From NCBI GenBank assembly GCA_012510935.1, contig JAAZHB010000135.1:1-9868 (forward strand): 9,868 nt of DNA. Reading direction: 5' to 3'. Made by a program: the position numbers and the translations under genes. Under the pieces are notes generated by a model. The model did not search any database and was not told the DNA's origin. It saw nothing but the letters and a program-made list of their open reading frames with translations. This document shows, piece after piece, positions 1-6,610 of this stretch (positions are counted from its first letter, which is position 1; each line of letters begins with the position of its first letter). The DNA comes from Clostridiales bacterium. Lineage in GTDB: Bacteria > Bacillota_A > Clostridia > Peptostreptococcales > Anaerovoracaceae.

Positions 1-376
1 CATTATGCACTCTTTTGTATATAGAACTTTCCCAGATTGTAATGCCATAATTCATACTCACTCCAATGGATGCAGTATTTTTGCTTCTAGCAAAGCTGGT
101 TTTGCAATTGAAGACCCGGAATTGAAGTCAATTATGGGAGATGTTCTCGTTGCACCTTATGCTCCGTCAGGTACGAAAACGCTTGCAGTAAATGCGGCAA
201 AGACTCTCGTTAATACACATGCGACAATTCTCGCAAACCACGGTGCTGTTTTCCACGCTCCAAGCCTAGACCTTTGTCTGACTATTGCCAATGCAGTTGA
301 AGCAAAGGCTTGTAACTTATTAGGCTATAATCAATCTTCTTCTGTTGAAGAAGATGTTGACCAAGGTGAAGCTTAA
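1..376 (+). CDS. Class II aldolase/adducin family protein, C-terminal part (L-fuculose-phosphate aldolase-like)
   Basis: This is the C-terminal 124 codons or so of a zinc-dependent class II aldolase; the N-terminus lies off the left edge. Visible family features are the MH of the E-x-x-MH region at the window start, the zinc-binding HTH motif (bases about 53-61), a GDV-x-VAPYAPSGT stretch, and the third zinc histidine in ANHGA. Full-length members are about 210-230 residues, so roughly the first 40 percent is missing, including the usual catalytic glutamate. Family members cleave sugar 1-phosphates (fuculose, rhamnulose, methylthioribulose or deoxyribulose 1-phosphate) to dihydroxyacetone phosphate plus an aldehyde, in the cytoplasm. 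The acidic tail (EEDVDQGEA) is not conserved in the family as far as I know. The next gene begins 17 bases downstream on the same strand, so the two are probably co-transcribed. The family is clear; the substrate is not. A link to MtnA elsewhere in the window is inference only. Confidence 0.85.
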   Translation, partial: IMHSFVYRTFPDCNAIIHTHSNGCSIFASSKAGFAIEDPELKSIMGDVLVAPYAPSGTKTLAVNAAKTLVNTHATILANHGAVFHAPSLDLCLTIANAVEAKACNLLGYNQSSSVEEDVDQGEA

Positions 377-392
377 AAGGACGGTGTATAGA

Positions 393-881
393 ATGGAAAT
401 GAGAAGAAAAGAAAGATGTGTCTCTAATCAAGACGATATTAGAGAATTTATAGCTAAAGAAGAAGTAATGCGTATTGCTTTTCAAGACAAGGAAGGTTGT
501 TATATTGTTCCTTTAAATTATGGGGAAGAATATTTAGATGATAAACTGGTTCTGTATTTTCATGGCGCCCTCGCTGGAAGAAAAGCAGAAGCTTTCCTCG
601 GAGAGAATCAGCCTGCTGTTGAGAGCGTAGCTTTTGAGATTGACGGTAATCACGAACCTGTTGTTGGAGATGGTTGCAATCTATCTTACAAATATACTAG
701 TGTGATTGGAACGGCACATGTTACAATCCTTTCCAGATTGGATGAGAAGTCACATGCACTTGAGGTAATATCTTCAAAGATAGTCGATAGACCTGAGGGA
801 TTCACCTTCAATGAGGCTGTCCTAGCAAAGACTTTGGTTGTAAGGCTAGAAGTTAATGAACTAGCTTGCAAGAGACATTAA
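393..881 (+). CDS. Pyridoxamine 5'-phosphate oxidase-like FMN-binding split-barrel protein (NimA-like)
   Basis: A 162-residue cytoplasmic protein of the NimA / pyridoxamine-phosphate-oxidase-like flavin family. I chose the ATG at 393 because it gives the typical opening M-x-M-RRKER and follows an AAAGGA ribosome site at 376-381; an upstream in-frame ATG at 345 would overlap the aldolase and add 16 atypical residues. Family signatures are YIVPLNYG (residues 38-44), LVLYFHGALAGRK (52-64, with the histidine at 57 where NimA proteins have theirs), and C-x-x-S-x-KYTSVIGTAHV (95-110). The residues that usually contact the phosphate and isoalloxazine of FMN lie in these segments. Members reduce or bind small electron-accepting compounds; some give 5-nitroimidazole resistance, but most are uncharacterised, and resistance cannot be read from the sequence. 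It is the last rightward gene and ends 16 bases before a hairpin terminator. Confidence 0.88.
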   Translation: MEMRRKERCVSNQDDIREFIAKEEVMRIAFQDKEGCYIVPLNYGEEYLDDKLVLYFHGALAGRKAEAFLGENQPAVESVAFEIDGNHEPVVGDGCNLSYKYTSVIGTAHVTILSRLDEKSHALEVISSKIVDRPEGFTFNEAVLAKTLVVRLEVNELACKRH

Positions 882-897
882 TAGACGGATTAAGAAA

Positions 898-930
898 AAC
901 AGGCCTGAACTTTGAAAGTTCAGGCCTGTT
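898..930. terminator. Bidirectional intrinsic terminator between convergent genes
   Basis: A perfect 15-bp inverted repeat (898-912 with 916-930; arms AACAGGCCTGAACTT and its complement) with a 3-base loop. Read leftward, the stem runs into GTTTTTCTTAA, a good T-tract, so it should end the aspD transcript, whose stop codon is only 7 bases away. Read rightward, the tail is CTATAATCT, a poorer U-tract, so termination after the split-barrel gene (stop 16 bases before the stem) may be weaker. Its position exactly between two converging genes supports a shared role. Confidence 0.9.
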
Positions 931-937
931 CTATAAT

Positions 938-2530
938 CTAGTTATTTAATCTAGCAACATATTTCTCATAATATTCTCTAATGAGGTCTATTAACCTTGT
1001 CGCAAGTCTTTCATATGCTTCATCCGGAAGGTTCGCAAATGAGACACGCAGAGTTCCAGTCGGAGCGGAGAAACCGCCGCCCTCCATCAATACAACGCCC
1101 TTGTTTTTGGCAAGACTCGTAATGAACTCCATCAAGTTGCAATTCTCTTTGAAGTAATCTGCAAACTCTTGACCATATAGGTGCTCTGCGAGCTTGAAGA
1201 TATTGATAAGGGTATAATATTTGGTATTGCTTGGGCTATCATCTTCAGGAAGACCAAGATTGCTCATCAAAGTATGATACCTTCTCGCAATTATTTCATC
1301 GCATTTCTTTATATAGTCATCATCAGCCTTAACAACCAGGTGCGTCAAGCTAAGAAGCGCCATCATCGCTTGCTGAGGTGTGCTTAAACCGCTGGTGTGA
1401 TAAAGTCCAATGGACCTGCTGTCAGCACAGATTCTGTCTATGAACTTCATCTCTCGAGGCTCTGTAGTTACTATCGAATAGTCAAAGTCTAGGACTTCCT
1501 GCTTTTCAGGTGGTAGTTTTGCAATCAGTTCGTCAAAAATATTCTCTTTGTTGAGTGCAATTAGTCCCGTTCTCCAACCTGTAACGCCGTAAAGCTTAGA
1601 ATATGAATATACAAGCAAAGTATTGCGAGGTGCCACACTATACACAGTCTTGAATTCCTTTGCGAATGTGCCATATACATCATCTGTAATAATAATTAGG
1701 TCTGGTCTTTGCTCTACAATCTTACGAATGCATTCCAAAGAATCTTCGGATAGAGCATGTGCTCCAGGATTAGTTGGGTTTACTAAGAAAAAAGCCTTCA
1801 CATTCGGGTCTAGCAGCTTGTCAAACTCAGCATCTGGAACATGCCAGTTCGACTCCTCTGTAGCATTGAGGTTTATCTCAGTAAAACGGAAGTTAGTAAG
1901 TCTTGGAATCTGAATGTATGGTGTAAAAATCGGCGTATTGATTGCAATATAATCGCCTTCCTCCAGCAAACAATTATGCTTCAAGCAATCGAAAATATAA
2001 CAAATAGCAGCTGTTCCACCCTCTGTCGGGAACACATCTGTCTCATCCGCTAAATCCTCATCTCCAAACAAAGTATCTTGAAGAAAGGCCGCTAGAATTT
2101 GTTCGATATTCTCTAAGCATCTACTAGGAACTGGATAATTATTTCCAACAACAGCATTTGTAAGCTCGCAAATCAGTTCTTCCCTGTCTTGTCCCAATTC
2201 TTGAACTGCATAGTCTATGCTCTCCATAATAAAAGCATCAGTTTCATCGCTGCTTCTAAAGAACCTCTTGAATCTTTCGACGATACCTGTAGGCTCAACA
2301 TTTCCTGCAATATATCCATTATCTAGCGTTCTACGCGACTCTGTAACGCCAAACTCCATCAATCTTGCAAAAGCCAGTCTCGCTTGGGTATTAATCCAAT
2401 TTGGATTACCTCTACCAGCATTTAAGAATGTATCATGACTATCATTCTCTCTTGCTAGCTTTACCATATCGCTACTTATTTCAAAAGCTCCTAGCTGCTT
2501 TGTCTTTCTTCCATACGCCTTTGTAATCAT
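938..2530 (-). CDS. aspD: Bifunctional aspartate aminotransferase / L-aspartate 4-decarboxylase
   Basis: A 530-residue PLP enzyme of fold type I, close to the full length of known L-aspartate beta-decarboxylases (about 530) and much longer than plain aspartate aminotransferases (about 400). It converts L-aspartate to L-alanine plus CO2 in the cytoplasm and usually keeps transaminase activity. Visible motifs: the family-specific N-terminal LNAGRGNPNW (residues 37-45), FPTEGGTAA (167-174), NPTNPG (251-256), ITDDVYG (281-287), the PLP lysine in YSYSKLYGVTGWRTG (Lys312), and the C-terminal arginine in GTLRVSFANLP (Arg495) that should hold the alpha-carboxylate. The start follows AAGGAG at 2539-2544, 8 bases upstream. 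It lies 33 bases after rluB with no terminator between, so it may be read from the long leftward operon, and it ends at the hairpin at 898-930. In several bacteria aspD sits beside an aspartate:alanine antiporter gene; none is present here. Confidence 0.93.
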   Translation of the reverse strand: MITKAYGRKTKQLGAFEISSDMVKLARENDSHDTFLNAGRGNPNWINTQARLAFARLMEFGVTESRRTLDNGYIAGNVEPTGIVERFKRFFRSSDETDAFIMESIDYAVQELGQDREELICELTNAVVGNNYPVPSRCLENIEQILAAFLQDTLFGDEDLADETDVFPTEGGTAAICYIFDCLKHNCLLEEGDYIAINTPIFTPYIQIPRLTNFRFTEINLNATEESNWHVPDAEFDKLLDPNVKAFFLVNPTNPGAHALSEDSLECIRKIVEQRPDLIIITDDVYGTFAKEFKTVYSVAPRNTLLVYSYSKLYGVTGWRTGLIALNKENIFDELIAKLPPEKQEVLDFDYSIVTTEPREMKFIDRICADSRSIGLYHTSGLSTPQQAMMALLSLTHLVVKADDDYIKKCDEIIARRYHTLMSNLGLPEDDSPSNTKYYTLINIFKLAEHLYGQEFADYFKENCNLMEFITSLAKNKGVVLMEGGGFSAPTGTLRVSFANLPDEAYERLATRLIDLIREYYEKYVARLNN

Positions 2531-2563
2531 ACACTAATCTCCTTCTATGTCCGAACTAACTAC

Positions 2564-3265
2564 TTAAAAGCTCTTTAAATATTCAACCTCTGCAGGTCCA
2601 AGCTTACGACATTTTCCTACTCCAAGCCTTCCTATCTCAAGCTTGCCCAATTGAATTCTCTGAAGCTCTTCAACATTATGTCCAATAGCCTTAAACATGC
2701 GACGAACCTGTCTGTTCTTTCCCTCATGAATTGTAATCTCGACAAGAGAAGAGTTCTTATCATGTCTAAGCAGTTTAACTTCTGCTTTAGAAGTTACAAA
2801 ACCGCCTATGTCAATACCCTTTGCAAGCGCTGCAGCCTCTGCACGAGTAATGATTCCTGCCGCCCTTACGAGATACTTCTTGTCAAACTCCTTTGATGGA
2901 TGCATCAGCTTATTGGATAGGTCTCCATCATTTGTCATTATCAGAAGTCCAGAAGTGTTGTAATCCAGACGTCCTACTGGGAAAAGTCTATATTCGTCCG
3001 GAACAAGGTCTATTACTGTCGGTCTACCTTCTTTGTCGATTGTCGTAGTTACATATCCACATGGCTTGTTCAAAAGATAATAGACTTTCTTCTCTGTAAC
3101 GCTGATTCTTCTTCCATCTACCTCAACCACATCTCCATCCTGAACATGGTATCCTAGATTCAAAAGCTTCTTTCCATTAATCTTAACTTTGCCAGCCTCA
3201 ATCAATTCATCCGCTTTTCGTCTACTTGTAACACCCGAGGATGCAATATACTTATTAATTCTCAT
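2564..3265 (-). CDS. rluB: Ribosomal large-subunit pseudouridine synthase, RluB/RsuA family
   Basis: A 233-residue pseudouridine synthase of the RsuA/RluB/RluE/RluF group. It isomerises a uridine in rRNA, probably 23S rRNA as in Firmicute RluB. An S4 RNA-binding domain opens the protein (MRINKYIASSGVTSRRKADELI, then GKVKINGK), followed by the catalytic domain: LLNKPCGYVTT (64-74), the active-site block FPVGRLDYNTSGLLIMTNDG with the catalytic Asp at 101, and the C-terminal EGKNRQVRRMF (181-191). I chose the ATG at 3265 rather than upstream starts because the S4 domain begins exactly there and an AGGAGG (3272-3277) lies 6 bases before it. The start overlaps the end of scpB by 11 bases, so translation is probably coupled. 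Residues typical of RsuA versus RluB cannot be told apart by eye with certainty; gene order next to scpB favours RluB. Confidence 0.92.
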   Translation of the reverse strand: MRINKYIASSGVTSRRKADELIEAGKVKINGKKLLNLGYHVQDGDVVEVDGRRISVTEKKVYYLLNKPCGYVTTTIDKEGRPTVIDLVPDEYRLFPVGRLDYNTSGLLIMTNDGDLSNKLMHPSKEFDKKYLVRAAGIITRAEAAALAKGIDIGGFVTSKAEVKLLRHDKNSSLVEITIHEGKNRQVRRMFKAIGHNVEELQRIQLGKLEIGRLGVGKCRKLGPAEVEYLKSF

Positions 3266-3881
3266 CAATTTCCTCCTCTGAGCTTTCATTTTGCTTTGCT
3301 GAGTTATCAAAATCCATAGAGATTTGCTCGTGTAGTTCCGCCTCGTCGCCGGTTCTTCTAAGCGACTCAAATTCTGCAACCTCCGGCAAATCTGCTAGGG
3401 ATGAAAAACCAAATTTTTTCAAAAACTCTTTTGTTGTACCATAGAGCAATGGTCTTCCGACACCGTCCGATCTACCGACTACCTCTACGAGTTCTTTGCC
3501 GATAAGTCCGTCTATTACTCTCTCGCTTTTAATGCCTCTAATAGAATCAATCTCTCCACGCGAAACTGGCTGTCTATATGCAATAATTGCAAGAACCTCA
3601 AGTGCTGCCTGAGATAACCTTCTTACCCTAACCGGAGTGCAAAGCTTGCTAATATGAATTTCGTTTTCTGCAAGTGTAACATAACCAAATGCATCTTCAA
3701 TCTGTCTAATCCTAATACCTCTTCCTTCAGCCTCATATTCGTTAGATAGCTCTTGGAAAAGTTCCCTTATCTCGCTCTTGTCAGCGTCCAGTACCTGCGC
3801 TGCATCCTTGACCTCTAATGGCTCGCCCCACATAAACATCATTGACTCAAGTGCGGACTTCATTGTCTTTCTGCTATACAT
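3255..3881 (-). CDS. scpB: Segregation and condensation protein B
   Basis: A 208-residue ScpB, the winged-helix (kite) subunit that binds the ScpA kleisin as a dimer in the SMC condensin complex, which organises and segregates the chromosome. The N-terminal winged helix runs over about residues 5-85 (ALESMMFMWGEPLEVKDAAQVLD). The second contains the family block ALEVLAIIAYRQPVSRGEIDSIRGIKSERVIDGLIGKELVEVVGRSDGVGRPLLYGTTKEFLKKFG (about 93-157). A short acidic, disordered-looking tail rich in Glu, Ser and Asn follows. Length is typical (about 190-210). The ATG overlaps the last 8 bases of scpA and is preceded by AAGGAAG within the scpA end, so the two are probably translationally coupled. The partner smc is not in this window, which is normal. 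Confidence 0.95.
   Translation of the reverse strand: MYSRKTMKSALESMMFMWGEPLEVKDAAQVLDADKSEIRELFQELSNEYEAEGRGIRIRQIEDAFGYVTLAENEIHISKLCTPVRVRRLSQAALEVLAIIAYRQPVSRGEIDSIRGIKSERVIDGLIGKELVEVVGRSDGVGRPLLYGTTKEFLKKFGFSSLADLPEVAEFESLRRTGDEAELHEQISMDFDNSAKQNESSEEEIDEN
3272..3277 (-). promoter_or_regulatory. Ribosome binding site deciding the rluB start
   Basis: A perfect AGGAGG on the minus strand, 6 bases from the ATG at 3265 and inside the last codons of scpB. It decides against the longer open frame that would begin at 3379. Confidence 0.8.
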
Positions 3882-4623
3882 TTGATTCTTCCTTTCTCAT
3901 GATAGTAATCTCTCCGAAGGCTTCCCTCTGATCCGCATCTATATCCTGCTCCTTTAGCATAGATAGCAGCGAGAAAAATGAAGTGGCAATGTCATATCGA
4001 TCATGTTCCGCTGGCAAAAGCTCGTTGAATGTTACTTTCCCATTCATCGCAAGTCTTCTCTCAATCTCCTGAGTCATCTGCTTAATTCTTACTTCAATCG
4101 ATTCCTTCTGTCTACGCACGCGTTGGTACCGCTTAGTGACATCTTCAACTTTTTTCTTTTTAGTAAGAAAAAGAATAAAAGCGCTTACAAGCTGATCTTC
4201 CTTCGCAACCAAAAGCTCGTCAGGTTCATCCAAATACTTGGACATGTCCTCTGCAGGCTTTTCGAAAACATTCATATATTTCTCTTCTCTAGCCGCGAGC
4301 ATTTCCGCAATTTGCTTTGTCTTGACATACTCAGCAATTTTGTTCGCTAGATCCGTTCTTGGGTCCTCTTCAAAAACTACCTCGCCATCTTCATTGATTC
4401 TTGGGAGAAGCATGTGCGACTTAAGTCTAATAAGAACCGCCGCAAGCACAATAAACTCGCTTGAAATCTCAATATCAAGATCTTCCATTTGCTTTAGGTA
4501 TTCAAGATACTGCTCGGTAATCTCTGAAACGCGGATATCATAGATATCCATCTTTGCGCTTTCTAGAAGATACACAAGAAGGTCAAACGGTCCTTCAAAC
4601 CTATCAATCCTTACTCTGTACAC
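3874..4623 (-). CDS. scpA: Segregation and condensation protein A
   Basis: A 249-residue ScpA, the kleisin that bridges the SMC dimer in bacterial condensin. The N-terminal SMC neck-binding helices carry the hallmark FEGPFDLLVYLLESAKMDIYDI and EQYLEYLKQMEDLDIEISSEFIVLAAVLIRLKSHMLLPR (residues 9-75). A charged, probably flexible middle follows (about 80-200), and the C-terminal winged helix that binds the SMC head is at about 190-240. Length matches the family. The start codon is GTG at 4623, supported by GGAGG at 4631-4635 with a 7-base gap and by the conserved N-terminus beginning there. It starts 2 bases after the mtnA stop and overlaps scpB by 8 bases, so the group is almost certainly one transcript. 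Confidence 0.95.
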   Translation of the reverse strand: MYRVRIDRFEGPFDLLVYLLESAKMDIYDIRVSEITEQYLEYLKQMEDLDIEISSEFIVLAAVLIRLKSHMLLPRINEDGEVVFEEDPRTDLANKIAEYVKTKQIAEMLAAREEKYMNVFEKPAEDMSKYLDEPDELLVAKEDQLVSAFILFLTKKKKVEDVTKRYQRVRRQKESIEVRIKQMTQEIERRLAMNGKVTFNELLPAEHDRYDIATSFFSLLSMLKEQDIDADQREAFGEITIMRKEESNV

Positions 4624-4625
4624 TA

Positions 4626-5744
4626 TTAGTCCTCCATTAGGGCCTTAAGATTATCTGAAAAAGGTGGATACACAATCCCTTTCTCAGTAATAATTGCTGT
4701 TATATATTTATTATCCGTTACATCGAAAGCTGGATTATAGGTGCTTACATTCATAGGTGCAAGCCTATTTTTGTACCACTTCTCAGTAACTTCTGTTCCG
4801 TCTCTCTCTTCAATTACTATATCATCGCCTTCTTCTGTCAGCATATCAATGCTGGTTGTTGGTAGCGATACATAGAAAGGTATGTTGTATTCTTTTGCTA
4901 GAATAGCAACACCGCTGGTTCCAATCTTGTTTGCAAAATCTCCGTTAGCCGCCATTCTGTCACAACCAACCATAACGGCATCGATTTTCCCCTGCTTCAT
5001 AACAGTCGAAGCCATATTGTCACAAATCAAAGTTGTATCAATTCCCATTCGGCTAAGTTCCCAAGCTGATAGCCTTGCGCCTTGTAGCAAAGGTCTTGTC
5101 TCATCGCAATACAGCTTAAAGTTAAGCCCTCTTTCTTTGCCAACATAAAATGGGTCAAATATTCCTCCTGAGTCAACACCTGTTAGTGCACCTGCGTTGC
5201 AATGAGTCAAGATTGTCATTCCATCTGACAGCAACTCTAGCGCATACTCGCCCTTAAGCCTGCTGCATTTAGAATCTTCATCCTTGATTGCATCCGCTTC
5301 CTTGAGAAGATCCCCTAGGATATCTTCCGGTGTGAGGAACTGTCTTGCTTCTGACGCCTTATCTGATACAAGCGAATACTTGCTTCTATCCCATGCATCA
5401 AGCATTCTGTTGACAGCATAGGACAGGTTTACAGCAGTTGGGCGAGAAGAGTTAATATATCTTGCTTTCTCATCATAAGCGAGTCCTATCACTTCGACCT
5501 CTTCTTCTGACAGATACTGGTCCTGTGGGATTCCTCTCAAAATCTCTTGCATTCCAAGCCACATTCCGTAACCTGCAGTAACACCGATAAGTGTAGCTCC
5601 TCTAACGACAAGTTCTTTGATGTAATTATAAATGTCTTCAGTTGTCCTTGCTTCTAGATAAACTTCTTCAAGTGGCAATTTGGTCTGATCAAGCACATAA
5701 ATACAACCATCTCTCAGTTCTAGAGTCTTAAAGCTCATTTTCAT
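4626..5744 (-). CDS. mtnA: S-methyl-5-thioribose-1-phosphate isomerase (MtnA family)
   Basis: A 372-residue protein of the MtnA / eIF2B-like isomerase family, which converts the aldose 5-methylthioribose 1-phosphate to the ketose methylthioribulose 1-phosphate in salvage of SAM by-products; relatives act on 5-deoxyribose or ribose-1,5-bisphosphate. Visible motifs: RGATLIGVTAGYG (48-60), SSRPTAVNL (99-107), ILTHCNAGAL with the catalytic Cys182, and VGCDRMAANGDFANKIGTSG with the catalytic Asp262, then NPAFDVT and ITEKGIVYPP near the end. I chose the ATG at 5744 because AAGGAG (5752-5757) lies 7 bases upstream; an in-frame TTG at 5762 is too far upstream. The start overlaps truA by 17 bases. Odd points: the sugar-binding motif reads RGAT rather than the usual RGAP, and the gene sits between tRNA-modification and chromosome-segregation genes, away from any kinase or nucleosidase of the pathway. 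The family is sure; methylthio versus deoxy substrate is not. Confidence 0.9.
   Translation of the reverse strand: MKMSFKTLELRDGCIYVLDQTKLPLEEVYLEARTTEDIYNYIKELVVRGATLIGVTAGYGMWLGMQEILRGIPQDQYLSEEEVEVIGLAYDEKARYINSSRPTAVNLSYAVNRMLDAWDRSKYSLVSDKASEARQFLTPEDILGDLLKEADAIKDEDSKCSRLKGEYALELLSDGMTILTHCNAGALTGVDSGGIFDPFYVGKERGLNFKLYCDETRPLLQGARLSAWELSRMGIDTTLICDNMASTVMKQGKIDAVMVGCDRMAANGDFANKIGTSGVAILAKEYNIPFYVSLPTTSIDMLTEEGDDIVIEERDGTEVTEKWYKNRLAPMNVSTYNPAFDVTDNKYITAIITEKGIVYPPFSDNLKALMED
4631..4635 (-). promoter_or_regulatory. Ribosome binding site for the GTG start of scpA
   Basis: GGAGG on the minus strand lies inside the final codons of mtnA, 7 bases before the GTG at 4623. It supports a non-ATG start for scpA and coupling to mtnA translation. 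Confidence 0.75.
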
Positions 5745-6522
5745 ACATCTTCTCCTTGTCAAAATAAATTTCTTTCAAATATAGCCCTCCTGGTAAAGCA
5801 GTAAATCCTGCCTTTGCTCTATCGCATGATTCAATAACCGAAGGCATTTCATCAGCTGACCGTTTGCCAAGTCCAACCTCAACAAGCGTCCCAACTATTA
5901 TTCTCACCATATTATACAGGAAACCATCTCCTGTAACCTCAATCCATAATTCTTCGCCATGATCTATTATATCAAGTGCAGTAATTGTTCTCACAGTTGT
6001 CTCTCTTGGAGTTCCTCCGGAGGATTGAAAGCAAGCAAAATCGTGGGTTCCCACTATATGGTCTGCTGCTTTTTGCATCTCCTTCCAGTCAAGGTCCTCG
6101 TCTAACAGGTACGCATATTTGCGGTGATAAATGTTCCCAGTTCTGTTAATCACATATCTATAAGTTTTACCAACACATGAAAACCTAGCATGAAAATCGT
6201 CGGGCACAGCCTCTGCAGCTATAATTCTAATATCCCCTGGAGCATTACTTCTTCCTATACCGCCTGCGCCAAATCTTCTATTCATTACCATTGCAAGCCT
6301 ATCTACCGGCATTGGATTGTCCCAGATAAATGTAGCACATTGGCCTAACGCATGAACACCGGCATCCGTCCTGCTAGTACCATTTATAGGTACATCTTCC
6401 ATAGCAATATATTTTAGGACATCTTCTATCTCACCTTGAACCGTTCGTTTGTCCGGTTGTTTCTGCCATCCAGAAAAGTCACTTCCATCATATTCAATTT
6501 TAATTAAAACATTTTGTGACAT
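5728..6522 (-). CDS. truA: tRNA pseudouridine(38-40) synthase
   Basis: A 264-residue TruA, which converts uridines 38, 39 and 40 of the tRNA anticodon arm to pseudouridine. Hallmarks: the opening IEYDGSDFSGWQKQP (9-23), RTVQGEIE (26-33), the active-site block GTSRTDAGVHALGQ with the catalytic Asp53, GKTYRYVINR, GTHDFACFQSSG (the family's G-x-HDF-x-x-F), and GDGFLYNMVRIIVGTLVEVGLGK in the second half. Length is normal (about 245-270). The ATG follows GGAG at 6531-6534 with an 8-base gap. Its end overlaps mtnA by 17 bases. An 88-base gap separates it from the prepilin peptidase upstream; that gap is the largest break in the leftward block and holds an imperfect direct repeat, so a promoter for the truA-mtnA-scpAB-rluB group could lie there, although no convincing -35/-10 pair is visible. 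Confidence 0.96.
   Translation of the reverse strand: MSQNVLIKIEYDGSDFSGWQKQPDKRTVQGEIEDVLKYIAMEDVPINGTSRTDAGVHALGQCATFIWDNPMPVDRLAMVMNRRFGAGGIGRSNAPGDIRIIAAEAVPDDFHARFSCVGKTYRYVINRTGNIYHRKYAYLLDEDLDWKEMQKAADHIVGTHDFACFQSSGGTPRETTVRTITALDIIDHGEELWIEVTGDGFLYNMVRIIVGTLVEVGLGKRSADEMPSVIESCDRAKAGFTALPGGLYLKEIYFDKEKMYENEL
5752..5757 (-). promoter_or_regulatory. Ribosome binding site deciding the mtnA start
   Basis: AAGGAG on the minus strand, 7 bases before the ATG at 5744 and within the end of truA. It rules out the in-frame TTG at 5762 as start. Confidence 0.75.
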
Positions 6523-6557
6523 ACTTTTCTCTCCAACCTTAGTTCAAGAATCTCGCA

Positions 6558-6605
6558 GCTTTGTTAAATCAAAGTGTAATCCATCTTGGCTTTGTTTAAA
6601 TCAAG
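6558..6605. repeat. Imperfect 17-base direct repeat ahead of truA
   Basis: GCTTTGTTAAATCAAAG (6558-6574) recurs as GCTTTGTTTAAATCAAG (6589-6605), 31 bases apart start to start; they align with one insertion and one deletion. Each copy is also partly self-complementary (CTTTG ... CAAAG in the first). The pair fills most of the 88-base gap between the prepilin peptidase stop and truA. It could be an operator pair or a small local duplication; nothing in the sequence decides which. Confidence 0.55.
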
Positions 6606-6610
6606 TCTTT

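Noticed and set aside
345..392. Longer start for the split-barrel flavoprotein at 345
   Set aside because: It would overlap the aldolase end and add 16 lysine-rich residues not seen in the family; the ATG at 393 fits the usual MRRKER opening.
1181..2438. Several rightward open frames opposite aspD
   Set aside because: They mirror a well-conserved enzyme gene, have no ribosome sites, and their translations resemble no protein family.
3266..3379. N-terminal extension of rluB from an upstream in-frame ATG
   Set aside because: The extension lies wholly inside scpB in another frame, is unlike any S4-domain N-terminus, and the perfect AGGAGG at 3272-3277 points to the ATG at 3265.
4003..4543. Rightward frames opposite scpA
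   Set aside because: Antisense frames over a conserved gene; the Phe/Leu/Ser-rich translations are typical of complement reading, not of a membrane protein.
6523..6610. Promoter for truA in the intergenic gap
   Set aside because: TTGATT elements are present on the minus strand, but no acceptable -10 box lies 16-18 bases from them, so I do not call it.
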